NCBI RefSeq assembly: GCF_000153105.1
Contig: NZ_CH672377.1
Coordinates: 152,603 to 216,602, forward strand
DNA from: Blastopirellula marina DSM 3645
GTDB lineage: Bacteria > Planctomycetota > Planctomycetia > Pirellulales > Pirellulaceae
Length of the DNA: 64,000 nt
Direction of reading: 5' to 3'
Shown: in pieces, positions 45,704 to 53,592 of the stretch
How the letters are laid out: every line of letters begins with the position of its first letter
Position numbering within the stretch: position 1 is the stretch's first letter
The notes under the pieces: model-generated
The model's input: the letters and a program-made list of their open reading frames with translations, nothing else
Database searches by the model: none
Told to the model about the DNA's origin: nothing
Program-made: the position numbers and the translations under genes

Positions 45704-45759
45704 GTCTCGAACTTGGGACGAAGAGTTTCCCGCAAATTCGTCCGTCTCAAGTTTGAGAC
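45704..45759. promoter_or_regulatory. Two 16-bp palindromes of the GTCYCRAnnTTGRGAC type
   Basis: GTCTCGAACTTGGGAC (45704-45719) and GTCTCAAGTTTGAGAC (45744-45759), 40 bp apart start to start. The same core recurs four times at 50101-50269. They lie about 290 bp upstream of the methyltransferase start. Their likeness to each other but not to any gene suggests binding sites for one dimeric regulator of the element. Confidence 0.6.
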
Positions 45760-46046
45760 AAGCTTTTTGTATCGTCGCTTGCTTGGAATTCCAGAACGTC
45801 TCGGCTGGACCTGTCAATCGCGTGAGATGCAAACGCATCGTTTCTCTTCGGCCGGGCAATGGGAAACAGAAAGGCATCCTGGCTGATCGCCGTCTGTGGC
45901 TTCAAGGGTCGCGAAAATTTTCCAATTCGCATAGAGCGGGAAATTTTTCGGCGAGCCGCCGAGCGGCAAACCCTGGACGCCCCGACCTTAGCGATCATCC
46001 GGTCGGCTGGCATCGTTTCCCACAACCAACCGAAAGGAGAAAAACG

Positions 46047-46799
46047 ATGATTTTATCTACTACCAATCCACCAATTCCGGCCCCGCAGGCCGTCCCTACT
46101 CCCAGCAATTTCGCTCGAGAGGCTACGTCGAAGCCGAGATTCGTGGAACTGCCGATCGCACCGCGAAACGCCAGTCCCGTTCCCGAACTGACGAGCATCC
46201 ACAGCGTCAAAGGCCGCGGACCGTATGGCGACAATCGCTATCGAGGCAACTGCGGCGGGCACATCATTCGTGACCTGCTGCGGTACTTCCAGCCCAAAAA
46301 TGTTCTCGATCCGATGATGGGCTCCGGCACCTGCCGTGATGTCTGCCGGGAACTTCGGATTCCGTGTCACTCGATGGATGTTCGCAAAGGACAAGATGCG
46401 GCCGATCGAGCCAGCTACGCTGACTGCGAGCCGGTCGAGTTCGTCTGGATGCACCCACCCTATTGGCGGATGGTTCGTTACAACGCCGATTCCCGCTGCC
46501 TGTCGAATGCTCCGTCACTCGACGCGTTTCTCGATCAAATGGAACTGGTGCTGCGAAACTGCCAGAGCGTCCTCAAGCCTCGCGGCAAGATTGCCGTTCT
46601 GATCGGCGGCTATAGCGATCGCGGTCGTTACCAGCCGTTGCCCCATCTGCTCGTAGCTCGGGCCATCCAAGTTGGACTCTGGCCTGCGTGCACCGAAATC
46701 ATTCGCTTCCAGCATGGCAACACGTCTTCGCGAAAGACGTACCGGTCGAGTTTTATCCCCGGACTGCATGACGTATGCCTCGTATTCGAGCGGGTCTAA
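46047..46799 (+). CDS. Putative DNA methyltransferase
   Basis: 250 residues from the ATG at 46047, which follows AAAGGAGA at good distance. SAM-binding motif I is VLDPMMGSGTCRDVC near residue 90, and the catalytic motif IV reads WMHPPYW, as HPPYW instead of (D/N/S)PP(Y/F). The C-terminus carries LVARAIQVGLWPACTEIIRF. No restriction nuclease gene is nearby, so it is an orphan methylase, which on mobile elements often shields DNA from host restriction. N4-cytosine or N6-adenine target unknown. Confidence 0.72.
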   Translation: MILSTTNPPIPAPQAVPTPSNFAREATSKPRFVELPIAPRNASPVPELTSIHSVKGRGPYGDNRYRGNCGGHIIRDLLRYFQPKNVLDPMMGSGTCRDVCRELRIPCHSMDVRKGQDAADRASYADCEPVEFVWMHPPYWRMVRYNADSRCLSNAPSLDAFLDQMELVLRNCQSVLKPRGKIAVLIGGYSDRGRYQPLPHLLVARAIQVGLWPACTEIIRFQHGNTSSRKTYRSSFIPGLHDVCLVFERV

Positions 46800-46814
46800 A
46801 CCATGACGACGAAG

Positions 46815-46829
46815 CGTAAAATCGCATTT
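46815..46829 (+). repeat. CGTAAAATCGCATTT dispersed motif, copy 1
   Basis: Identical to the copy at 47932-47946 and shares CGTAAAATCG with 45617-45626. Each lies in an intergenic gap before a gene of the element. Role unknown; see findings. Confidence 0.5.
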
Positions 46830-46932
46830 CCGCCGACACGCTTCGTCGCCGCGCCGCAATTGCGACTTTTTTCCCATCGCCCCCGCTCGATTTTCGCTTG
46901 CCTCCGAGAGCACATCCGCGCTACGATTTCGC

Positions 46933-47907
46933 ATGACTGAGGCGCGGCGAACCGATGAGTTGGAAGACTTCAAATCGCAGATCAATTTCTGCCAGTACGC
47001 TAGCTCGCGCGGCTTTACGCTCGATCCCAAGCAAAGCAGTCGGAGCAGCGCGGTAATGCGACACGCCAATGGCGATAAGCTGATCGTCGCCCGCTCGCCC
47101 AATCGTCACTGGATCTACTTCAACGTGCATGACAGCCGCGATCGGGGCACGATTATTGACTTTGTTCAAATCCGTGATCGTTTGTCGCTCGGCGAAGTTC
47201 GCAAGGAGTTGCGTCCCTGGATCGGTCGCCACGAGACGATCACTGTCGTAAAGCCGCCATCCTTTCCCGAATTGACGCCGGTGGAACATGACGTAACCCG
47301 CGTGTTGGACGTTTGGATCAAAGCTCAATCTATTTCGGGATCACACGTTTATCTTGAACAAATGCGAAAAATTCCGCCAGCCGTTTTGAGCGATCCGATC
47401 TTCGCCGATCGCATTCGCATCGATGATCGCGGCAACGCCCTCTTCCCGCACTTCGGCGGCGATGGACTCTGCGGCTTTGAAATCAAGAACAACAATTTTA
47501 CGGGCTTTTCGCCCGGCGGCGTGAAAGGACTGTGGTGCTCTCGACTCCAGGCAGACGACCGGAAACTGGTGATTTGCGAAACGGCGATCGACGCCTTGAG
47601 TTACGCCGCCCTCTTCGGCGCGAAGCGAACGCGGCTAGTCAGCACCGCCGGGCAGATTAGTCCTGTCCAAGCGAAGCTCTTGCAATCTGCGGCTGAGAAA
47701 CTCCCTTGTAACGGCGAGATTGTGCTGGCGATGGATAACGATCCCGGCGGGCGTCAGCTTGTCGAAACCATTTCCGGCGTGCTGGCGGAGATCGATCTCA
47801 CGAACAAACTTCTTGTTGTGCGGCAGCCAGATGTCGAGGGAGAAGATTGGAACGATGTGCTCAAGCGAACCGGCTGGATTTTCCCGGCTTCACCGGTCTT
47901 AGGCTAG
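46933..47907 (+). CDS. TOPRIM-domain protein, plasmid primase-like
   Basis: 324 residues. The C-terminal half carries a TOPRIM fold: glutamate motif VICETAIDALSYAAL near residue 215, then LAMDNDPGGRQL near 266. The N-terminal half (ASSRGFTLDP, GDKLIVARSPNRHWIYFN, GTIIDFVQIR) is like the DUF3991-type primase-associated region, where a CHC2-like zinc site is missing. Likely mobile-element primase or topoisomerase-related protein; catalytic activity as a primase is unproven because no polymerase motif is visible. Confidence 0.72.
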   Translation: MTEARRTDELEDFKSQINFCQYASSRGFTLDPKQSSRSSAVMRHANGDKLIVARSPNRHWIYFNVHDSRDRGTIIDFVQIRDRLSLGEVRKELRPWIGRHETITVVKPPSFPELTPVEHDVTRVLDVWIKAQSISGSHVYLEQMRKIPPAVLSDPIFADRIRIDDRGNALFPHFGGDGLCGFEIKNNNFTGFSPGGVKGLWCSRLQADDRKLVICETAIDALSYAALFGAKRTRLVSTAGQISPVQAKLLQSAAEKLPCNGEIVLAMDNDPGGRQLVETISGVLAEIDLTNKLLVVRQPDVEGEDWNDVLKRTGWIFPASPVLG

Positions 47908-47931
47908 CAATAATGCGCTTTTGCGACGCAA

Positions 47932-47946
47932 CGTAAAATCGCATTT
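47932..47946 (+). repeat. CGTAAAATCGCATTT dispersed motif, copy 2
   Basis: Exact copy of 46815-46829, in the 148-bp gap upstream of the toxin-antitoxin module; here followed by ACGATTG. Confidence 0.5.
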
Positions 47947-48055
47947 ACGATTGTCCGCATACGCATCTCCAACGGCTGCGACTATAATGGAGGGCGTCGC
48001 GTTGCTTTGACCAAACCGGAGCGTTCATGCTACGATCGCGGAAAAGGAGAAAACC

Positions 48056-48289
48056 ATGGAAATTGACCTGCCGGAAGATCTGACGCAGCGCCTAAAACAG
48101 CGGGCGGCGAGCGGCATGAGCGAGATCGACGTCATTCGCCAAGGACTCGACGCGCTCGATTGGCAAGACGGCGAACGTTTGGCGATCCAAGAAGGGATCG
48201 AGGCGATGGCGGCGGGCCAAGTCGGAGATTTCCACGAATTCGATCGCCAGTTTCGTCAACAACACGGCATCGCTCCCGACGCCTCATGA
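48056..48289 (+). CDS. ParD-like antitoxin
   Basis: 77 residues. AAAAGGAGAAAACC precedes the start. The N-terminus MEIDLPEDLTQRLKQRAASG and SEIDVIRQGLDAL is a ribbon-helix-helix-like DNA-binding unit; the acidic tail would clamp the toxin. Its stop overlaps the toxin start (ATGA), the classic antitoxin-toxin coupling. Confidence 0.72.
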   Translation: MEIDLPEDLTQRLKQRAASGMSEIDVIRQGLDALDWQDGERLAIQEGIEAMAAGQVGDFHEFDRQFRQQHGIAPDAS

Positions 48290-48612
48290 TCGATTTGAAG
48301 ATCACGGAGCCTGCCCAGCAAGATATTCAAGCCGCCTACCAGTGGTGGCGGGATCGTCGTTCTCGGCGGCAGGCGGAACGATGGTATCTGGGCCTCTATC
48401 AAGCGATCGAGTCGCTGCGGCAAAATCCCAAGCGATGTCCCCTCGCCCCGGAAGCCGCCCTGCTTCCCCAGGGCGTCCGGCAACTTCTCTTCACGATCGG
48501 CAAACGCCCCACGCACCGCATTGTCTTCGCCATCGACGAAAATGCAGTGACGATCTTGCGCGTTCGTCACGCCGCCCAGGCGGATCTCCAGGCGGAAGAT
48601 TTTACCTCGTGA
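48286..48612 (+). CDS. ParE/RelE-family toxin
   Basis: 108 residues. MIDLKITEPAQQDIQAAYQW and LRQNPKRCPLAPEA, then HRIVFAIDENAVTILRVRHAAQ, are typical of the ParE/RelE fold (gyrase poison or mRNase). Overlaps its antitoxin by 4 bp. Stabilises inheritance of the element. Confidence 0.75.
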   Translation: MIDLKITEPAQQDIQAAYQWWRDRRSRRQAERWYLGLYQAIESLRQNPKRCPLAPEAALLPQGVRQLLFTIGKRPTHRIVFAIDENAVTILRVRHAAQADLQAEDFTS

Positions 48613-48790
48613 GTGAACCGAACCATGGCGGGACGTAATCACGACGTGCCGGATCACCGTAAAACCGCAGCAGCTGCGATACGATCTTGCAGCAAATCGT
48701 AATCCGGGCCAGACAAGCAACTCGATCTCTTCTAACCCGCCGTCTGTTTTCACCGGTCGAGCGTGAGCTGCACGACCGCCTTATCGTGCC

Positions 48791-48819
48791 GTCGTATTTC
48801 CGCATTTACGGCGTTACGA
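48791..48819. repeat. Dispersed 29-bp motif, copy near the structured gap
   Basis: Begins GTCGTATTTCCGCATTT and ends GTTACGA; about 24 of 29 positions match the copy at 54617-54645 just upstream of parA. Related to the CGTAAAATCGCATTT copies by the shared CGCATTT core. Confidence 0.45.
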
Positions 48820-48919
48820 AATTCAGCCGTTACGATTCGTCGTATTTGCGGTGGGTTGAAATTCTGGATTCGATCTCGGTCCCATTTCGTGCTAGGAGAA
48901 CTTCAAGCAGGCAAGACTC

Positions 48920-49037
48920 GCCAGCCTGGCCCAAGCTGCCGCACGGCCGCACCTCGTACGGTCAATGCCCGGCCCGCACAAACGTGTGGGGCATGACCGC
49001 GGAGCGTCGCGTGCGGCGAGGGACCAGCAAGGCTGGC
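48920..49037. ncRNA. Candidate structured RNA (nested inverted repeats)
   Basis: Nested arms pair in order: GCCAGCC (48920-48926) with GGCTGGC (49031-49037); GCCGCAC (48938-48944) with GTGCGGC (49011-49017); GGTCAATGCCC (48960-48970) with GGGCATGACC (about 48989-48998), with one bulged A; and an inner CAC/GTG. This is a 118-bp long hairpin with internal loops, 46 bp before the small gene at 49084. The strand cannot be told from symmetry. It may be a riboregulator of the next gene or a DNA cruciform such as a transfer or replication origin. Confidence 0.4.
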
Positions 49038-49083
49038 AAGTGCCCGCTGAAATACTCAACTAGCAACAGAAAAGGAGACCATC

Positions 49084-49347
49084 ATGTCTAAATCTAAAAA
49101 CAATTCGCCCGTCCACCGCATCCACATCGGAAGCGTCAGCGTGTCGATTTTCGCCAACCAGTCGCAACTCGGGAAAACGTTCCATTCCGCCCAGTTCGAT
49201 CGGAGCTATCTCGACGGCGACGAGTGGAAACATACCCGCAGCTTCGGACGGGACGATTTGTTGGTGCTGGCCAAACTGGCCGATCAGGCTCACAGCTGGA
49301 TCGTGGAGAACCGCGACGTCGACGGCGAATCGCCTGAGCCGAACTAG
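49084..49347 (+). CDS. Small conserved-looking protein
   Basis: 87 residues; AAAAGGAGACC precedes the ATG at a good distance. Opens MSKSKNNSPVHRIHIGSVSV and ends in SWIVENRDVDGE; compact mixed alpha/beta look with GKTFHSAQFDRSYLDGDEWK. No family recalled with certainty; the gene is clearly expressed-looking because of its ribosome-binding site. Confidence 0.6.
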   Translation: MSKSKNNSPVHRIHIGSVSVSIFANQSQLGKTFHSAQFDRSYLDGDEWKHTRSFGRDDLLVLAKLADQAHSWIVENRDVDGESPEPN

Positions 49348-49410
49348 ACGCAAATGGCCGTACCAGCGACTGCCGGTGCGGCCTTCGCCTTGCGACAAAT
49401 CGCCTCGCCG

Positions 49411-49442
49411 ATTTTACGATTTTACGATTTTACGATTTTACG
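49411..49442. repeat. Four perfect tandem copies of ATTTTACG
   Basis: Four 8-bp units in a row, ending 25 bp before the convergent toxin gene. Its complement CGTAAAAT is the core of the dispersed motifs at 45617, 46815 and 47932, so it could be an array of the same binding site, or an unstable slippage repeat. Confidence 0.7.
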
Positions 49443-49466
49443 GTGATGCGGTGATAAACATCCAAA

Positions 49467-49766
49467 CTACATGCGATCACGCCAGTAGCCCGGCCGACGG
49501 CGAAAATGACAGACCGCCAAGCCGACGATCTTATCGGGCAATTCGACGTAGCCCAAACCATAAGGAAACTTGCGAAGCGGAAAACACCGCGTGCCATGGA
49601 GGTAGGGGGTCCAGCTTTGCGGACGTTCGGTCACCAGCTTGCGGGCTCGCTGCAGTTCCGCCCAGAACCGTTCGGCCGCCTGACTGCTCCGATCGGCGTA
49701 CCACTGATAGGCGGCGCTCGCCTCCGCGATCGCGTCTACGTGATATTCAAAGGGTAGGCGGGGCAT
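49467..49766 (-). CDS. ParE/RelE-family toxin of a second toxin-antitoxin module
   Basis: 99 residues. PFEYHVDAIAEASAAYQWYA, RPQSWTPYLHGTRCFPLRKF and LAVCHFRRRPGYW fit the ParE/RelE fold with the last H-x-R-R-x-P-x-Y-W common in this group. It begins 20 bp inside its antitoxin gene. Confidence 0.75.
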   Translation of the reverse strand: MPRLPFEYHVDAIAEASAAYQWYADRSSQAAERFWAELQRARKLVTERPQSWTPYLHGTRCFPLRKFPYGLGYVELPDKIVGLAVCHFRRRPGYWRDRM

Positions 49767-50019
49767 CGCCGCGGATCATCCTTTCCGCTTCGTCGGCCGG
49801 GATCGTGGCGACGCGGCCACGTTTCACATCCTCCAGACGCCGGGCGATTTCATCCTTCCAAGCCGCCTGGACCTCGGCTGCAGGCTCTTCTGGACCGTGG
49901 TCAACGGAAGGATCGGCCAAACTGCTATGAATAGCGCCCAGCACCGACAATCGCTCCTCCGCAGGCAAAGAGAGGGCGGAAGCGATCACTTCGTCGGTCG
50001 TCTGATGTTGGTCGGGCAT
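49747..50019 (-). CDS. Addiction-module antitoxin component
   Basis: 90 residues. TTDEVIASALSLPAEERLSV (residues 7-26) is characteristic of the 'putative addiction module component' family that pairs with ParE-type toxins. GGAGGA lies 7 bases before the ATG at 50019. The palindrome cluster at 50101-50269 starts 82 bp upstream. Confidence 0.72.
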   Translation of the reverse strand: MPDQHQTTDEVIASALSLPAEERLSVLGAIHSSLADPSVDHGPEEPAAEVQAAWKDEIARRLEDVKRGRVATIPADEAERMIRGDAPPTL

Positions 50020-50100
50020 GGCCTATCCTCCAGTTCAATTGCAGCTCCTTCTACTCTATCACGAGTTTTGACTTGGCGTCAAAGTCTTCCCATTTGGACC

Positions 50101-50269
50101 GTCCCAAGTTTGGGACAGGCGACAGGGAGGAGGGGGAAGCCATTCGTCCCAAACTTGGGACGGGCAGTGCCGAGGGCATTACGCGGCAGTTCGCCCTGTC
50201 CCAAATTTGGGACGCTACTGAAAGCGGGGCGGGGGCAATCGGAAAAGAACCTTGTCTCAAACTTGAGAC
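50101..50269. promoter_or_regulatory. Four iterated 16-bp palindromes
   Basis: GTCCCAAGTTTGGGAC (50101-50116), GTCCCAAACTTGGGAC (50146-50161), GTCCCAAATTTGGGAC (50198-50213), GTCTCAAACTTGAGAC (50254-50269). They are regularly spaced (45, 52, 56 bp) and differ mostly by changes that keep the dyad. They lie between the start of a toxin-antitoxin operon and the end of the relaxase operon. Confidence 0.75.
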
Positions 50270-50275
50270 AGGCCG

Positions 50276-50686
50276 CTACTGGTCGATCTCTTCGATCGAA
50301 ATCGAGACGATCTCGGGCGCCGACTCCGGTCTTCCCACATCGCGCGGATCGGCCTCTTCGATCCAGAGCAGTTCGGCCCGTCCCAGTAAATCGGCCAGTT
50401 CGCGCAACCGACGCCCCTCCAAGGTGATGATCATTTTCGCCATGCCAAGTACCGAAACTTGCACGCACCCGGCGTCGCGGCAGCGAATTTCGCGAACGTC
50501 GCTATAGGGATAGCTGATCGTACCGCCGTCGCGGAGCCTCAGCTGAAACATCATTGGCGGCATCTCCCCCTCCCGCACACTTCGCCAAGGAACGTTGTTC
50601 TGCTCCGCCGACTCCCTTCGCCCCGGAAGTCCCCGCAAGATATTCCCGCCGCGCTGCTCGTCAAACGCTCGTGCTGCGTCCGCCAT
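50276..50686 (-). CDS. Hypothetical protein in the relaxase operon
   Basis: 136 residues from the ATG at 50686 (AAAGGAG about 9 bases upstream), 2 bp past the stop of the relaxase gene. Contains a small beta-rich region (FQLRLRDGGTISYPYSDVRE, DAGCVQVSVLGMAKMIITLE) and an acidic C-terminus. Not recognised; cotranscription with the relaxase suggests a role in DNA transfer. Confidence 0.6.
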   Translation of the reverse strand: MADAARAFDEQRGGNILRGLPGRRESAEQNNVPWRSVREGEMPPMMFQLRLRDGGTISYPYSDVREIRCRDAGCVQVSVLGMAKMIITLEGRRLRELADLLGRAELLWIEEADPRDVGRPESAPEIVSISIEEIDQ

Positions 50687-50688
50687 AG

Positions 50689-53592
50689 CTACCTGCTCCT
50701 TTCCATCCCGGGCGTCATGCCCATGCCCAACGAATTCTGAATATCCAACTGACGATGACGGCCGATCGGTTCGCGTGCCTGACCATCCGCCTGACGCTCT
50801 CGCCACCACCGGACCACGCGGTCCCGAAAGCTGCCGAGCAGGGAACGTCGCTCGATGGTTTGTTTGTGCTGCCGTTCAGCTTGACGGCTCGTCGTCGCCA
50901 TCGTCTCGCTCGCGGCTCGACTGAGCATCTGCGTCGCCGAGAGTTGTTCGCCAGACCTTTCGATCGCTTTTCGAACCCGAGCCTTGTCGTCGACGTAAAT
51001 CGCCACATCCTCCCGGCCACGGGAAACGGTCACGTAAAACTGCTTGGCGTTAATCGCCGGCAACGACTCCGATCCCATCGCGGCGATCGCGACGTGCCGA
51101 TCTTTCCCCTGGCTGGCATGGCTGGTGACGACGTAGCCCAGATCGAGATGAGCATAGCTTGAATCGATCGTCCATCCATTTTTTAAAACGATATTTCCGC
51201 TCGCATCAAAACCTTTCACCTCGTCGAGCCGACCGTTGCTGATGCGGCCTTTGCCGTTTTTGGTCGTACCGCCGAGACTAAACCGGAGCTTGTCACCAGC
51301 CGCGACGCGGAGTTCCCGTTCGGCGTAAACCTCGAAGCGGTCACTGGCGGCCTGGGGAAGTTTTTTCATTTCTCCGCCAGAGAGCGGGACCAATTGCACT
51401 TCGCCATTGTTGAGGCCGGTCACCCGATACCGTTCGCCGCGCTGAAAACCTCCCTTGACGTTCTGATGAAACTGCACCACTAGGTCGGTCTGCTCGCTGT
51501 AGGTTTTGGCGTCTCCTTTTTCGGCCTCCGAGAGGTTCAGCGAGCGATACTGCACAAACGCCCGTTCCTCGGTCGCCAACTTGCCATCTTGTTTCAGACG
51601 ATCACGGATTTCGGATGTCACCGCAGCCGCTTCGCGATGCGTCGGAGCGACCACAAGCGTCGATTTCCCGTTCGCTTCCGATTTCAGATAGTTGTCGGCG
51701 AGCAGCTGATAGCGATCCGCGGTCGCGACTTCCTTGATCTTGCCCATCGCATCAAGCAGATCGAAACCGGCAAGCAGGCCCGTCTTACCAGTGCGAGCGT
51801 CGACGACTTCCTGGCCGCGGCTGATCATTTCGACCGCCTGGCGATAACGCCCTTGCTGACGCTGAATCGCTTCGACGCGAGCGACGTTTAGTCCGGCTTC
51901 TTGCTCCAACAGCCGCATCGCTTCACCTCGCCGGGGCGAGGCGTGTTGACGCGTATCGCCCGACAACACGACCCGGGCGTTTTGCTCCTTCGCGATCCGA
52001 AAGACGCCGTTCATGGATCGCACATCGAGCAGGCCCGCTTCATCGATCCAGATGACTTGATCCTTCAGTTCTGGGTGGAGTTTGGAATTTCGCAGCAGAT
52101 GCTCGACCGTTTGAGCCTTACGAAAACCTTTTTCCTCCAAGACTTCGCGGGCCCCGGTACTGGGTGCGAACGTAAAGACTTCTTTGCCATTTTGCTGGAT
52201 TGCGTCGACCGCTTCTTCCATCAAGGAAGATTTTCCGGTGCCGGCGCCGCCAGCGACCGCCAGTACGGCGTCGCGAGACTCAAGCACGAAGCAAACGGCG
52301 TCCCGTTGTTGCTCGTTCAGCCATTCCCGCTGAAACTCATGTTCAGTTGAACTGATTGATTTGCGAGTTCCCCGACCGTCGCGGGCGTAAGCGATCATTT
52401 CCCGTTCGGCGTTCAAGACTTCTTTAGTGGTGATAAACTGGCGTTTCGTGCCATCGGCGTCGAGCGTTCGCTGAATGAGATCCATCCGATCGATCTCCGC
52501 CTCGACCGCTTCGGGCGAGAGCGTCAAGCCATGCTCCAAGGCGGCTCCGACCACCTGGTGTCTCTCGACCGTCGATTGACGATAGAGATGATGCTCCAAA
52601 GCGTACTGGACCGAGTTTCTGGCGGCGGCTTGTTCCGACTTCCCGTCGGCCCGTTCGGTCGTTTGTAGCAGCCCGGCGAATGCCGCTCGTTCCTCCGGCG
52701 TCAGTCGTGCTCGCCACTGGCTGCGCAATTGGTCGATCGACTGGCCGGTATCTTTTTTCTCGCGCGTTAGCTTGCCGAGTTTTCCTTTGCGCTCGGCGTC
52801 ATGGATCGCATGCTCTTCGGCGTACTGTTCGACCTGAGTAGTCCGGCGGCTGAACTTTTCGATCGTCGCCCGCTCGACGCCCCGCAGCTCCCAGCCCCAT
52901 TTCAGCTTTCCCCCTTGAGCGTAGTGAACGTGCTCCACCTCGTAGCCCAGCTCGTGCTGCATCTTCCGGGCGAGCCGGGCTTCAAACTTCGCTTGCAAGC
53001 TGGGACGCTGACGCACGATCTCCTCAAATTCGCCTGCAAAATGCTTGCCGTCCTGCTCGGTCCAGTTCACTACAAAAGCGTGAATGTGCAGATGCGGATC
53101 GGCGGCGCCTTCCACCGGTCGCGAAGTTTTGTGGAGGAAGTCGGCGTAGATGAGTTTGCCGGTCGCCTCTTTCTGCTGCGTGAAAGCGTGCCGCCCCGTT
53201 CGGACGCGACGCTGCATGAGCGGTTCGACGTCACGCCGCATCGTTTCCTGAACAGCCGCCTGCAGCATCTCTAGAATTCGCTCGTCCTCATTGATCGCCC
53301 AGGCGAGCGATACGCTCTTCGGCACGGAGAAGGTGAGATCCATTCCGGGGCGGCGATCTTTTCGGTTCCGCTGCGTCAACCGCTTGCCGGTCGTCGGATG
53401 TTTTCCTTCGAGCAGAGCGTTGAACTCTTCCTTCTTGACCTGCGATCCTGCTCCCAAACCAAGAACCTCGGCGCCGCGGCCATGCCAATGACCGGCGACT
53501 TCCTGGCCGAGATAATAATCGCCTCGGGTCAGGACCTGATCAAAGTATTGCTGCGTTCCGGAGACGCTTTTTCCTTGCGTGGCGATGAGCAT
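50689..53592 (-). CDS. MobF-family relaxase-helicase (TrwC/TraI-like)
   Basis: 967 residues. The N-terminal relaxase domain nicks at oriT: QYFDQVLTRGDYYLGQE carries the tandem tyrosine near residues 26-27, and the metal-binding three-histidine motif is ADPHLHIHAFVVNW near residue 165. The second domain is a RecD2/UvrD-like helicase with Walker A VAGGAGTGKSS near 449, followed by IWIDEAGLLDV and VLSGDTRQ; the end has YVVTSHASQGKDR. The coupling protein gene lies elsewhere in the element. The C-terminal part (about 900-967) is a variable tail. Its presence argues the element can be mobilised. Confidence 0.93.
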   Translation of the reverse strand: MLIATQGKSVSGTQQYFDQVLTRGDYYLGQEVAGHWHGRGAEVLGLGAGSQVKKEEFNALLEGKHPTTGKRLTQRNRKDRRPGMDLTFSVPKSVSLAWAINEDERILEMLQAAVQETMRRDVEPLMQRRVRTGRHAFTQQKEATGKLIYADFLHKTSRPVEGAADPHLHIHAFVVNWTEQDGKHFAGEFEEIVRQRPSLQAKFEARLARKMQHELGYEVEHVHYAQGGKLKWGWELRGVERATIEKFSRRTTQVEQYAEEHAIHDAERKGKLGKLTREKKDTGQSIDQLRSQWRARLTPEERAAFAGLLQTTERADGKSEQAAARNSVQYALEHHLYRQSTVERHQVVGAALEHGLTLSPEAVEAEIDRMDLIQRTLDADGTKRQFITTKEVLNAEREMIAYARDGRGTRKSISSTEHEFQREWLNEQQRDAVCFVLESRDAVLAVAGGAGTGKSSLMEEAVDAIQQNGKEVFTFAPSTGAREVLEEKGFRKAQTVEHLLRNSKLHPELKDQVIWIDEAGLLDVRSMNGVFRIAKEQNARVVLSGDTRQHASPRRGEAMRLLEQEAGLNVARVEAIQRQQGRYRQAVEMISRGQEVVDARTGKTGLLAGFDLLDAMGKIKEVATADRYQLLADNYLKSEANGKSTLVVAPTHREAAAVTSEIRDRLKQDGKLATEERAFVQYRSLNLSEAEKGDAKTYSEQTDLVVQFHQNVKGGFQRGERYRVTGLNNGEVQLVPLSGGEMKKLPQAASDRFEVYAERELRVAAGDKLRFSLGGTTKNGKGRISNGRLDEVKGFDASGNIVLKNGWTIDSSYAHLDLGYVVTSHASQGKDRHVAIAAMGSESLPAINAKQFYVTVSRGREDVAIYVDDKARVRKAIERSGEQLSATQMLSRAASETMATTSRQAERQHKQTIERRSLLGSFRDRVVRWWRERQADGQAREPIGRHRQLDIQNSLGMGMTPGMERSR

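Larger units (their letters stand above)
45315..46046. other. Long regulatory-looking gap
   Basis: 732 bp without a firm gene. Holds the minus-strand terminator at 45412-45439, one CGTAAAATCG motif (45617-45626), and two palindromes of 16 bp (45704-45719, 45744-45759). A minus-strand frame of 87 codons (45487-45750) overlaps the palindromes and may be chance. Confidence 0.5.
48613..49083. other. Gap containing dispersed motif and nested inverted repeats
   Basis: 471 bp without a convincing gene. Contains the dispersed motif at 48791-48819 and the long hairpin at 48920-49037. No protein-coding look on either strand. Confidence 0.5.

Noticed and set aside
45487-45750. 87-codon minus-strand frame in the palindrome-bearing gap
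   Set aside because: Its N-terminal part is formed by the palindromes, and there is no ribosome-binding site; kept only as a remark on the gap, though a terminator lies 48 bp past its stop.
48920-49037. Group II intron domain V or retron-type RNA
   Set aside because: No AGC triad/GNRA-loop arrangement typical of domain V and no reverse transcriptase gene nearby.
50101-50269. Possible CRISPR array
   Set aside because: The 16-bp units are palindromic, change from copy to copy and have only 29-40-bp spacers; no cas genes are present.
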